From Bdellovibrio bacteriovorus (GTDB taxonomy: Bacteria > Bdellovibrionota > Bdellovibrionia > Bdellovibrionales > Bdellovibrionaceae): 64,000 bases of DNA. The translations under genes and the position numbers were made by a program. The stretch lies in contig NZ_CP102930.1 of assembly GCF_025558485.1 (NCBI RefSeq), positions 1,612,001 through 1,676,000 of the forward strand. The letters are read 5' to 3'. This document shows, piece after piece, positions 25,751 to 33,837 of the stretch; the first letter of the stretch is position 1; each line of letters opens with the position of its first letter. The notes under the pieces are model-generated. The model saw nothing but the letters and a program-made list of their open reading frames with translations. It did no database searches and was not told where the DNA came from.

Positions 25751-28570
25751 TTAGTACACAGTCAGATTTACGGTTGTGCTTTGTCCTGCACTGTCCTGAA
25801 CCAGGACTTGCAAAGACCCCGCAGCAGTCGGTGTCACCGACAACTGCCAGTTAGGAACATAAGGTTGAATAATCGCCACTGTCGCAGAACCTTGAGTCAC
25901 TGTCGCCGTATAAGGCGGAGTTCCCCCCCAAATTCCATAGCCCATTTGCACTGTGTTCGGAATATTGATGTTGCCACCAAGATCCACACTCAGCGGGCCG
26001 GGAAGTGGGTTCACAGGGATTTCCGTTGTCGGAGTACTGGACCCGACTTCGGCATGCTCGCTGAAATAGCCCAGATAAAAAGCTCCCAGAGAGGTGACTT
26101 TCATATAGACCGTCGTTGCAGAACTGCCTGCGGGGATTTCGGCCTGATTGATGGAAATCATGCAACTGCTGTCGGAATAGTACGATACTCCCGGACCGGG
26201 AGCCGAAATATCCTGTCCGTGGGTTTGCACGGTGAAAATAAGTTTCTTTTTGGTCGGAACTAAGGCTGAAGCTCCGTTGCTGTCCTGGGCTTGCACATTA
26301 ACAGCCGTGCACTGATTTACAGTGGGAGTGCCCGCCGGCAGATTCAAAGCCAGGTGGTGAACCAGAGGAGCATTGTTGATGTAAGCTCCGGCGGAAAGTC
26401 CCAGTCCGTCAACAACAAGATTAACATTGGTTAAAGTGCCGGCTCCGGCTTCAATACCGAAGCGAGCTATGCCATTGGTGATAGCGACAGAAGATCCCTG
26501 AGCAGTGCGGGAACTGCAGTTATTGACGATCTTAATATCGGAAGGTGGTGAGTAAGGGCTGATGCCATCGGGTTCTTTCCAGGAAACTGTGGCCGTTCCG
26601 CTGGCACTGACTGGAATACCATTAGAGTGGAAGAACGCCACGACGGATTGGCAACCCTGAGGGAAGATATTGGACAGCGGCGGGAATGAGCCCAGGCTAA
26701 ATCCTGTATCCACGGCCAGACTTAGACTCATAGGACTGCTTTCAGGAGTCATAATATTTAGAACGTAAGGATATGGATTGGCCAGGCCTTTGTTGTTGAT
26801 GACAGTCAGAGTGAAGTTGCCACTGGAGCCGGACTTCACGTAGAAGGTCGAATCCGTGACTTTGGCCGGGAAGGTTTTGGTTATAGAGGGCATGGGAGTG
26901 CCGGAGCAATCGCTGGAAGTGTAAAGGACGGCGACAGGAGAGCTGTTGTAGTCAGTGGCTGTAACCGTATAGTTTAAATCCGTGTATGGATTCAGAGTTA
27001 AAGAAGGGCTTTGCAGATAAACATCCACGGGCCGGCATTCTCCGACAGCAGGGGATGCATTTACAGGCACGCCGCTTGTGGGGGACGTTGTAATGGACAA
27101 ACTTGAAGTTATCGGCGTAGTTATATCCATGTGCCACAAGGAGAGGGCATTGCCGTAAGGGCGACCGGCTTTTGCAAGACAAAGAACACTTTGTTTTCCG
27201 ATCTCAGGATTTACACCAGCAAGATAGACCTTAAGTGTTGTGTTGTCGGCGCTAAATAGGGGAAGGGAGCGAATCTGGCTCCAGTTATTGCGCTGAAGAT
27301 GCTCCGGTTCACAGCGGATGTCTTCCATGCTGTACATATTGGTTGGCGGCGTGCGGGTATAGACGACATAGCTGTCCAGCCCTTCCATGGCCCCTGGTAA
27401 AGTGCGCAGTTCAAAGAAAACACCGGCACTGTCAGCACTGAAATGCATGTCATATCTATACATGGGTTTGGCGCCCGGTTGGGCAAAAAGGGTGTGCAGA
27501 CCCTTGATTCCGATACTTTCCTGAATGCTGTAGAAACGATTGTCCGAAGGATTGGTTGTGAACTTCAAATAGGTTTGAAACTCATTGGCCGGAGCCTGGG
27601 AATTACAAACTGTGATATCACGACCTCCGATAAAGGTCAGGGCCTGAGCGGATACCGTCGGCGTCGTTCCTGTTGGGAAGTGTTTCAACGGCAAGGGCGT
27701 GTTCATGGTCATTGTCAGATAGTCATTGCCGGAATAAATCGTATCGCCGTTGATGGTTGTTGATTGAATGCAAACGGTTTTGTCAGTCAGGAAAGAAGCG
27801 TTCTTGGCAAAGAAACCAAAGAATTTGTTTTCAGCTGTTTGTGGTTTCCAAAGCATCGCCCCCGGACTGCTCCAGTCGCGACGATAGGTGGCGGGTTTGG
27901 CCACTTTGATCAGATGAGGTCCCGGCGTCAGACTTTCTGTGGTCCACTGTTCGCCCATAAAGCTGCCGTCAGGAAGAACATAGTCCATCGGAATATTGTT
28001 AAAGGCGACCATTTCAAACCAGCCACCGAACATCATTTTCTTATCCACCAGCAGGGCGGGTTTGCCTGCGGGGCGATAGAATAGTTTAAGTTCTCCGCTG
28101 GGACCGGTATTGGTTGAGGAAAGATAACGGCCTTGCAGGCGACCTTCCACAGAACTTTCATTGCCCAGCATTTGTAACGGCACATCCAGATTTTCTGTGG
28201 TGCCGGTCAGGGATTTGCTGACATCGCCATAATATAAAATTGCGCCGTCATCAGATCCTGCCGGAGCATAAGCGGCCAGAACCTGCACCAGACGGTTGGT
28301 GCCAGAAGGAATTTCCAAAGTGATTTCAGAACCCAGAGCAGAAGAGTCACCAGCATCCTGCAGGAAAGTGATTGGCTGGCTCATGTCGGCGGCAGTGACT
28401 TGAACCGCCAGATGTTTCAGGCTTAACGGGGTTGAAGCGGAATTCATTTTTCCGGAAAGACTTCTCGGAACTTGCAAAGAAATTTTGCTACTGTCCACGG
28501 TCAGGCGATCGCACCCCAAAGTGAACAGGAAGAGGCCGCAGATAACGTACTGGTGTATGTGTCTTTTCAT
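25751..28570 (-). CDS. Large Ig-like lipoprotein upstream of the cyclase
   Basis: A 939-residue lipoprotein of unknown function (lipobox 'TLGC', Cys 20). The start 'GCDRLTVDSSKISLQVPRSL' closely matches the RCC1 lipoprotein at 17192-19885. The C-terminal half contains several Ig-like units, two with the same Tyr/Cys pattern as in that protein: 'VLYTSSDCSGTPMPS' and 'SYYSDSSCMISINQAEIPAG'. It has no RCC1 repeats. The lipid anchor probably places it on the inner leaflet or surface of the outer membrane. It is the first gene of the operon with the CHASE2 cyclase and may be part of the signal input; that is inference. Confidence 0.75.
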   Translation of the reverse strand: MKRHIHQYVICGLFLFTLGCDRLTVDSSKISLQVPRSLSGKMNSASTPLSLKHLAVQVTAADMSQPITFLQDAGDSSALGSEITLEIPSGTNRLVQVLAAYAPAGSDDGAILYYGDVSKSLTGTTENLDVPLQMLGNESSVEGRLQGRYLSSTNTGPSGELKLFYRPAGKPALLVDKKMMFGGWFEMVAFNNIPMDYVLPDGSFMGEQWTTESLTPGPHLIKVAKPATYRRDWSSPGAMLWKPQTAENKFFGFFAKNASFLTDKTVCIQSTTINGDTIYSGNDYLTMTMNTPLPLKHFPTGTTPTVSAQALTFIGGRDITVCNSQAPANEFQTYLKFTTNPSDNRFYSIQESIGIKGLHTLFAQPGAKPMYRYDMHFSADSAGVFFELRTLPGAMEGLDSYVVYTRTPPTNMYSMEDIRCEPEHLQRNNWSQIRSLPLFSADNTTLKVYLAGVNPEIGKQSVLCLAKAGRPYGNALSLWHMDITTPITSSLSITTSPTSGVPVNASPAVGECRPVDVYLQSPSLTLNPYTDLNYTVTATDYNSSPVAVLYTSSDCSGTPMPSITKTFPAKVTDSTFYVKSGSSGNFTLTVINNKGLANPYPYVLNIMTPESSPMSLSLAVDTGFSLGSFPPLSNIFPQGCQSVVAFFHSNGIPVSASGTATVSWKEPDGISPYSPPSDIKIVNNCSSRTAQGSSVAITNGIARFGIEAGAGTLTNVNLVVDGLGLSAGAYINNAPLVHHLALNLPAGTPTVNQCTAVNVQAQDSNGASALVPTKKKLIFTVQTHGQDISAPGPGVSYYSDSSCMISINQAEIPAGSSATTVYMKVTSLGAFYLGYFSEHAEVGSSTPTTEIPVNPLPGPLSVDLGGNINIPNTVQMGYGIWGGTPPYTATVTQGSATVAIIQPYVPNWQLSVTPTAAGSLQVLVQDSAGQSTTVNLTVY

Positions 28571-28729
28571 GTCAATGAACCCCGTATATATGGAGAAATA
28601 ATCGGATTTTTATCACTTCTTCTGAAGATGAAAAGGGCCCTTGAATGAATCTTGAAATGTTCGCGTCTTAATCTGAGACACGGGGAAAGAAGATTGCCTT
28701 TCTTCGGGATTAAAGAGTACTTTTTTGTA

Positions 28730-29128
28730 ATGTCTGAAGAAAAAAAGCCCTACGAATTGCTAGGTGGTGAGCCGGTCCTGCGCCGCCTGACCCAAAGATT
28801 TTATGAAATCATGGACACGCTTCCTGAGGTGCAGGGCATCCGCCGGATGCATCCGGAAAATCTGCGTGGTTCAGAGGAAAAGCTTTTTATGTTCTTATCA
28901 GGCTGGCTGGGCGGGCCGAATCTGTTCATGGAACGTTACGGGCATCCTCGTCTGCGCATGCGCCATTTTCCCTTTAAGATTGGTAAGTCAGAAAGAGATC
29001 AATGGATGCTCTGTATGGTGCAGGCTTTTGATGAATTGAATATAGCAGAACCCCTGCGCAGTGAACTTCTGCATTCACTACTGCGCCTTGCAGATCATAT
29101 GCGCAATCTTGAGGAAACTCAAGATTAG
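28730..29128 (+). CDS. Group II truncated haemoglobin
   Basis: A 132-residue globin. The proximal heme ligand is His 79 in 'ERYGHPRLRMRHFPFKIG', the diagnostic motif of group II truncated haemoglobins. Tyr 25 ('RFYEIM') is at B10 and Trp 92 ('DQWMLCM') at G8, both typical. 'SGWLGGPNLF' is the usual loop. Such proteins bind O2 and NO and are linked to nitrosative or oxidative stress defence; the ligand here is not known. The frame is open from 28652, but ATG 28730 begins the conserved globin start. It stands alone on its strand, with a lipoprotein gene 113 bp downstream. Confidence 0.93.
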   Translation: MSEEKKPYELLGGEPVLRRLTQRFYEIMDTLPEVQGIRRMHPENLRGSEEKLFMFLSGWLGGPNLFMERYGHPRLRMRHFPFKIGKSERDQWMLCMVQAFDELNIAEPLRSELLHSLLRLADHMRNLEETQD

Positions 29129-29241
29129 AGAGCGTTTCGCTCAAAACACAATTATATGGGATCTTTGTGAAAAGATCTATAAAATGCCGCGATTTCTGCC
29201 GAAAAGAACTTATATAGTTTGGACGTTCTTTTGGGGGAATC

Positions 29242-31299
29242 ATGTACGTCACAGATCTGTTCTATTCTAAGACTCTCGTGCGGACGCTTCTAATTTTGAT
29301 AACTCTTTTGGGTGCTGGTGGCTGCACGCTGTCGGCTTCACTTGAAGAAAGTCTGTCGGGTATTAACTCGGAAATTATCCCGCCTGTTGTTCTTAATAAA
29401 AAGAATTTTTTTACGGCTCCTGCGGATGATTCCATTCAGGAATACTTTGTTCATGGAGATATTCACGGCGCTAAAACCTTTGGTTCTAAAATGTTTGTGT
29501 ATGGCGCGATTCAGGGTATTGGTGGTTATGTTGCCGATGCTGCGAAATATTCCACCGTCACCAATGAAGTGGCAGACACTCCGATCAATGGAGAATTTTT
29601 AGGCAAGGTTGGCACCAAAGTCTTTATCGGTCTGGGGGATGAAGATCTGGGAACCTATGTCATCAGCTCGTATGATTTGCAGACGGGTGCCAAGGCGGAC
29701 CTGGCACAACTTGATGGGCCGGTCCATAAGGCTAAGATATACAAAGGTCAGATCTATCTGCTGGGCGGATTTAGCACAGTCAATGGTTCTGCTCGTAGCA
29801 AATTTGCCATCGTGAATGCAGAGACTGGTGTGTTGAGCAGTACAAATATCAGTCTGGTCTATACAACCCCTTACTATTCGATTGGGGATCTGGATATATC
29901 AGACGACTATATTGCCATTGCAGCGGATCTTGTCAGTGTGAATGGCACTAATATCGTTGGCAAAGTTGCGTTGATAAAGCAGCAGGACGGAACAGTCAGC
30001 AGCCCGAATATTGCCGGGTTTAAGAATTCTGTTTATGAATTCAGGCTGGCATTTTATAACAACTCTCTTTTTGTGAGTGCTTTGAACACCAGCAATTATC
30101 CTCGCTTGATCAAGCTGGATCTCACCACGGTGACTTCTGTCAATGTGGAGGCTGCAAAGCTGACAATATCAGCTAATTCTTATGGCGAGATTCAACATCT
30201 GTTGGTCAACGGTAATCAGTTGATCGCGGTGGGCAGATTTAGCATGCTGGGAACAGACCCTGTTACCGGGGTTTTCTCTGTCGATGCCGACACCCTGGTC
30301 ATTCAGGATCAGTTGAATCTCAATAAAGATAGCCTGCAAAACACCACTCTATACGACGATGGAACTTCGCTGATCTATGCTCCCAAACCCTACTCGAACG
30401 GAAGAATGATAGATATCTACAGACTAAATAAAGCGGATCTGTCAGTTGAAAATACTTATTCGATCACCGATGGTTCCCCTTTCCGCGACGTGTATGCCGT
30501 TTTTTCGGAAGGGGACGATCTTTACCTGCAGGGAAGATTTCTGCTTGCTCGGGAAATGACGGAAAAGTTCGGGATGTTTGGGTACGATTTGGAAAGTGGG
30601 AAGGTGTTGGACTGGCAGGCTCCTGAAATTCAGGCTGACTGGATATCAGCCTGGGCCATTGATGGTGACTGGGTGTACATGGCCGGAGAAATCAATGAAG
30701 TCAACGGGCTTGAGACCAATGGACTTGTGGCTTTCAGTTTAAGATCTGGAGAAGTTAAAAATTTGGATATCAGTGTGTCGAGCGATTTAATAGAGACGAT
30801 GGCGGTGCTGGACAACGAACTCTATATATCAGGCTCGGACATGCAGCCGATAAAGTTGAACTTGGAAACAGGCGAAGAACAGGAATTTGAGATCGACGGA
30901 AGGCAGCTCTACGCAAACAAGGATCATTTGATTGCCCGGGGAAGTGTCTGGTTGCCTGATGAAGGCGTAAACACGGATCTGGCGGTCTTTAATAAAAGCG
31001 GCGAGGTTGTGATGGCCGTGGACAGTGGCCTGAGCATTTGGGGGGAAGAAGCCTTTCTGGCTGATGAAAATACGTTCTATACTTTTGACGGCGATGACTG
31101 GTGGAAGTTTGATCTTTCCACTGGAGCTCACACGGAAGTTGAATACGACAGAGGTCAGTTCGGTTTTGCCTTGACGAGCTATCAGGGGAAATTATTGGGA
31201 TTCCGGGGTTCTACCGTTAGCAGCCTGAGCGTGTTTAATGCTCAAGGGCAGGTGGAAAGAACCCTGAATCTTCAGACATTGGGACATCTTGCTTTCTAG
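29242..31299 (+). CDS. Beta-propeller lipoprotein
   Basis: A 685-residue lipoprotein. The lipobox is 'LLGAGGCTLSASL' (Cys 28). The rest is made of degenerate repeats of about 45-50 residues with the pattern 'G.F..VNG....FA..D..TG': for example 'YLLGGFSTVNGSARSKFAIV' followed by 'NAETG', and 'VYMAGEINEVNGLETNGLVA'. This is typical of kelch- or delta-60-like beta-propellers. The sequence around the lipobox ('GGCTLSASL') resembles that of the 1565-residue lipoprotein at 57757 ('SGCTLSAEL'). Function unknown; surface binding is likely. Start ATG 29242 has 'TTGGGGGAA' upstream. Its TAG overlaps the TAG of the convergent ade gene. Confidence 0.78.
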   Translation: MYVTDLFYSKTLVRTLLILITLLGAGGCTLSASLEESLSGINSEIIPPVVLNKKNFFTAPADDSIQEYFVHGDIHGAKTFGSKMFVYGAIQGIGGYVADAAKYSTVTNEVADTPINGEFLGKVGTKVFIGLGDEDLGTYVISSYDLQTGAKADLAQLDGPVHKAKIYKGQIYLLGGFSTVNGSARSKFAIVNAETGVLSSTNISLVYTTPYYSIGDLDISDDYIAIAADLVSVNGTNIVGKVALIKQQDGTVSSPNIAGFKNSVYEFRLAFYNNSLFVSALNTSNYPRLIKLDLTTVTSVNVEAAKLTISANSYGEIQHLLVNGNQLIAVGRFSMLGTDPVTGVFSVDADTLVIQDQLNLNKDSLQNTTLYDDGTSLIYAPKPYSNGRMIDIYRLNKADLSVENTYSITDGSPFRDVYAVFSEGDDLYLQGRFLLAREMTEKFGMFGYDLESGKVLDWQAPEIQADWISAWAIDGDWVYMAGEINEVNGLETNGLVAFSLRSGEVKNLDISVSSDLIETMAVLDNELYISGSDMQPIKLNLETGEEQEFEIDGRQLYANKDHLIARGSVWLPDEGVNTDLAVFNKSGEVVMAVDSGLSIWGEEAFLADENTFYTFDGDDWWKFDLSTGAHTEVEYDRGQFGFALTSYQGKLLGFRGSTVSSLSVFNAQGQVERTLNLQTLGHLAF

Positions 31300-33050
31300 G
31301 CTTCCAGCGGAATAAAGCTGAACTTTGTCACATCCACGAGCCCGCGGTCTGTGAGCTTCAGCGTTGGAATCACCGGCAGGGCCAGAAACGCCATCTGAAT
31401 AAATGGTTCGTCCAAGGTAACGCCCAAACTGCGGAAGGCTTTCTTTAGATCCGCAATGCCATCTTTGATTTCCTCAGAACTTTTCAGGCTGAGCAGTCCC
31501 GCTATCGGCAGTTCCACCAACGCCTGAACTTGTCCCTGATCGACAACGACAAAGCCGCCACCTTTTTCAATCAAGGTGTTAACCGCCACGGCCATGTCCT
31601 GAGGGTTGGTGCCGATGACCATGATGTTATGGGAATCATGGGCCACGGAACTTGCCAAGGCGCCATGTTTTAAACCCAAACCTTTCACCAGCCCCAACGC
31701 CGGAGGAAGGCCTTTGCCATAGCGCTCAATGTTTGCCATGAAAAGCACATCGTCCTGTGCGAACTTCTGACCGTCAAATTTCAAGGTCAGGTGCTTGGTG
31801 ATGATTTCGTGAGGCACAATTTCAATCACGTTATAAACACCCGGCAGCAGATTCACTGTCAGGTCTTTGGCCTTAAGCGGTGCCCGTTTCATCGTGTTTT
31901 CCAAAGGGGGCTGCGATGCGGTGAGTTTTTTCTGCAGGGATTTTTCCAACTGCAATTCAGAAACAAATTGTCCGCCGATCATCACGTCCTGAATATCCAC
32001 CTGCTTAAGGTCCTTCAGGAACACCAGATCCGCTTTTTTCCCCGGGGCCACCAGCCCCAGACGTTTTAAGCCAAAGTGTTTTGCCGCAGAATAAGTCGCC
32101 AGACGATAGGCCACAGGCACTGCGACGTCGTGGGTGTTTATTAGCTCTTTAATCAGATAGTTGATATGGCCTTCATGCGCGATTTCAAATGGATTGCGGT
32201 CGTCCGTGCACAGCAGACACTGTGGGGAGGAAAAATCATTCACCAGCGGAGCCAGCGTTTTTAAATTCTTCGCAACGCTGCCTTCGCGAATGATCAGGCC
32301 CATGCCCTTTTGCAGCTTTTCACGGCCTTCTTCTAAGGTGACCGTTTCATGGCAGTTTTGAATGCCTGCCAACAGGTAGGCATTCAAAGGTTTCCCGCGC
32401 AGCAAAGGGGCGTGTCCGTCCATATTCAAGTCTTCAAAAGCCTCGATCTTGGCATGAACATCCTTGTCAGCGTAAATCACGCCGGGGAAATTCATCATCT
32501 CGGCCAGCCCTAAAACTGCCGGATGATCTTTGAAGCTTTTCATTTCGTCCAGCGGGAAGTCACTGCCTGTGGTTTCAAACCCTGGAAGGGCGGGCACACA
32601 CGAGGACATTTGCACAAATAAGTTTTGATGCATAAGTTCTGAAGAACGCAGGAACCAGCTAAAGCCCTTACCACCCAGAACATTGGTGATTTCATGCGGG
32701 TCACAAATGGCGGTGGTTGTGCCCAAAGGCAGGGTGGCTTTTTCAAATTCAAACGGTGACATCATCGAGGATTCGATGTGCAAATGCCCGTCGATAAAGC
32801 CCGGTGTGACAAAGGCCCCCTGGGCATCAAAGATCCGTTTGGCGGGTTGGTCTTGGTAATCCAGTCCCACACCAACGATGTGCTGACCGCCGATGGCGAT
32901 GCAGGTGGGATAAATTTCCCCGGTGATGACATCCAAAAGTTGAACATTGGTGATCAACAGATCCAGCTGTCCGTCGCCACGCGCCTGCGCCAGACGTTCA
33001 GGCATTTCTTCAGATGAAATTTTCTGGGTTTTCTTATTATGCAAGCTCAT
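31296..33050 (-). CDS. ade: Adenine deaminase
   Basis: A 584-residue amidohydrolase-family enzyme that turns adenine into hypoxanthine and ammonia. Visible motifs are the metal-binding 'TPGFIDGHLHIESSMMSP' (His 89 and 91), 'AICDPHEITNVLGGKG', 'CTDDRNPFEIAHEGHINYLI', and the C-terminal domain with 'DSHNIMVIGTNPQDMAVAVN', all classic for bacterial Ade. The length is normal. ATG 33050 overlaps the 3' end of xdhC by 14 nt; the frame continues upstream inside xdhC without support. It is the last gene of the xdhA-xdhB-xdhC-ade operon and feeds hypoxanthine to the dehydrogenase. Confidence 0.93.
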   Translation of the reverse strand: MSLHNKKTQKISSEEMPERLAQARGDGQLDLLITNVQLLDVITGEIYPTCIAIGGQHIVGVGLDYQDQPAKRIFDAQGAFVTPGFIDGHLHIESSMMSPFEFEKATLPLGTTTAICDPHEITNVLGGKGFSWFLRSSELMHQNLFVQMSSCVPALPGFETTGSDFPLDEMKSFKDHPAVLGLAEMMNFPGVIYADKDVHAKIEAFEDLNMDGHAPLLRGKPLNAYLLAGIQNCHETVTLEEGREKLQKGMGLIIREGSVAKNLKTLAPLVNDFSSPQCLLCTDDRNPFEIAHEGHINYLIKELINTHDVAVPVAYRLATYSAAKHFGLKRLGLVAPGKKADLVFLKDLKQVDIQDVMIGGQFVSELQLEKSLQKKLTASQPPLENTMKRAPLKAKDLTVNLLPGVYNVIEIVPHEIITKHLTLKFDGQKFAQDDVLFMANIERYGKGLPPALGLVKGLGLKHGALASSVAHDSHNIMVIGTNPQDMAVAVNTLIEKGGGFVVVDQGQVQALVELPIAGLLSLKSSEEIKDGIADLKKAFRSLGVTLDEPFIQMAFLALPVIPTLKLTDRGLVDVTKFSFIPLEA

Positions 33051-33837
33051 GGACCTGATCCCGTGTTTTAAGAATTTGCGCCACGATGCTAAAGGCGATT
33101 TCAACCGGCGAATTGGTCCCGAAGCTTTCACCCATCGGGCAGAAGAAGCGGGTCAAAGATTCCGCAGGCAGGCCGGCATCCAAAAGATCCTGCCTTAAAC
33201 GGCGGGCCTTCTGGTCACTGCCGACATTGCCGACATAGGCAAAACGATCCCGCTGTTTCATCACCTCGATCAACACCGGCAGGTCGGTTCCATGTCCCAT
33301 TGTCATCAGTGTTACATAAGCGTTGTCGGGGATGGAAGGTACAAGCTCTTTCATTTGATCGGTGCAGATTGTTTTTAGCTTTGTGGACGGAGGCATTCTG
33401 TCGATCCATTCCTGACGGGGGTCAATGCAGGTGACTTTGCAATCCAGTTTGATCAGAAGTCGCACAAGTTCCTGCGCAATGTGACCGGCGCCGAAAACGT
33501 AAATGGTGACCGGATGGTTTTGTTCGTGCAGTTCAAAGAAGAAGCTGACGACTCCGCCACAGGTCATGCCGATGTCTTTTTGCAGATTCCAAGAAGCGTA
33601 AATATGCGGTGTTTTGGCCTGAATCATTTTTTGCGCTTCTTCGATGGCACGCTTTTCAACTTTGCCGCCACCCACGGTGCCAAATTCCAGTCCTTGCGCC
33701 GACACCAGGGCGCGTGCACCGACTTCCTGGGGGGATGAACCCTGTTGATTCACCAGGGTGACACTGACAAAAGTTTTCCCGGTTTCTTGCAGGGTTTTAA
33801 CGGCGGAAAGATAGTCTTCAAAGTTCAATCTACTCAT
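33037..33837 (-). CDS. xdhC: Xanthine dehydrogenase accessory protein XdhC
   Basis: A 266-residue cytoplasmic chaperone that delivers sulphurated molybdenum cofactor to xanthine dehydrogenase. The N-terminal XdhC/CoxI domain has 'TLVNQQGSSPQEVGARALVS', 'GTVGGGKVE' and a conserved Cys in 'IGMTCGGVVSFFFEL'. The C-terminal part is a Rossmann fold, 'IYVFGAGHIAQELVRLL', ending in 'FFCPMGESFGTNSPVEIA'. Its ATG overlaps the end of xdhB by 8 nt (coupled translation), and its own end overlaps ade. The gene order matches the well-known xdhABC arrangement. Confidence 0.92.
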   Translation of the reverse strand: MSRLNFEDYLSAVKTLQETGKTFVSVTLVNQQGSSPQEVGARALVSAQGLEFGTVGGGKVEKRAIEEAQKMIQAKTPHIYASWNLQKDIGMTCGGVVSFFFELHEQNHPVTIYVFGAGHIAQELVRLLIKLDCKVTCIDPRQEWIDRMPPSTKLKTICTDQMKELVPSIPDNAYVTLMTMGHGTDLPVLIEVMKQRDRFAYVGNVGSDQKARRLRQDLLDAGLPAESLTRFFCPMGESFGTNSPVEIAFSIVAQILKTRDQVHELA

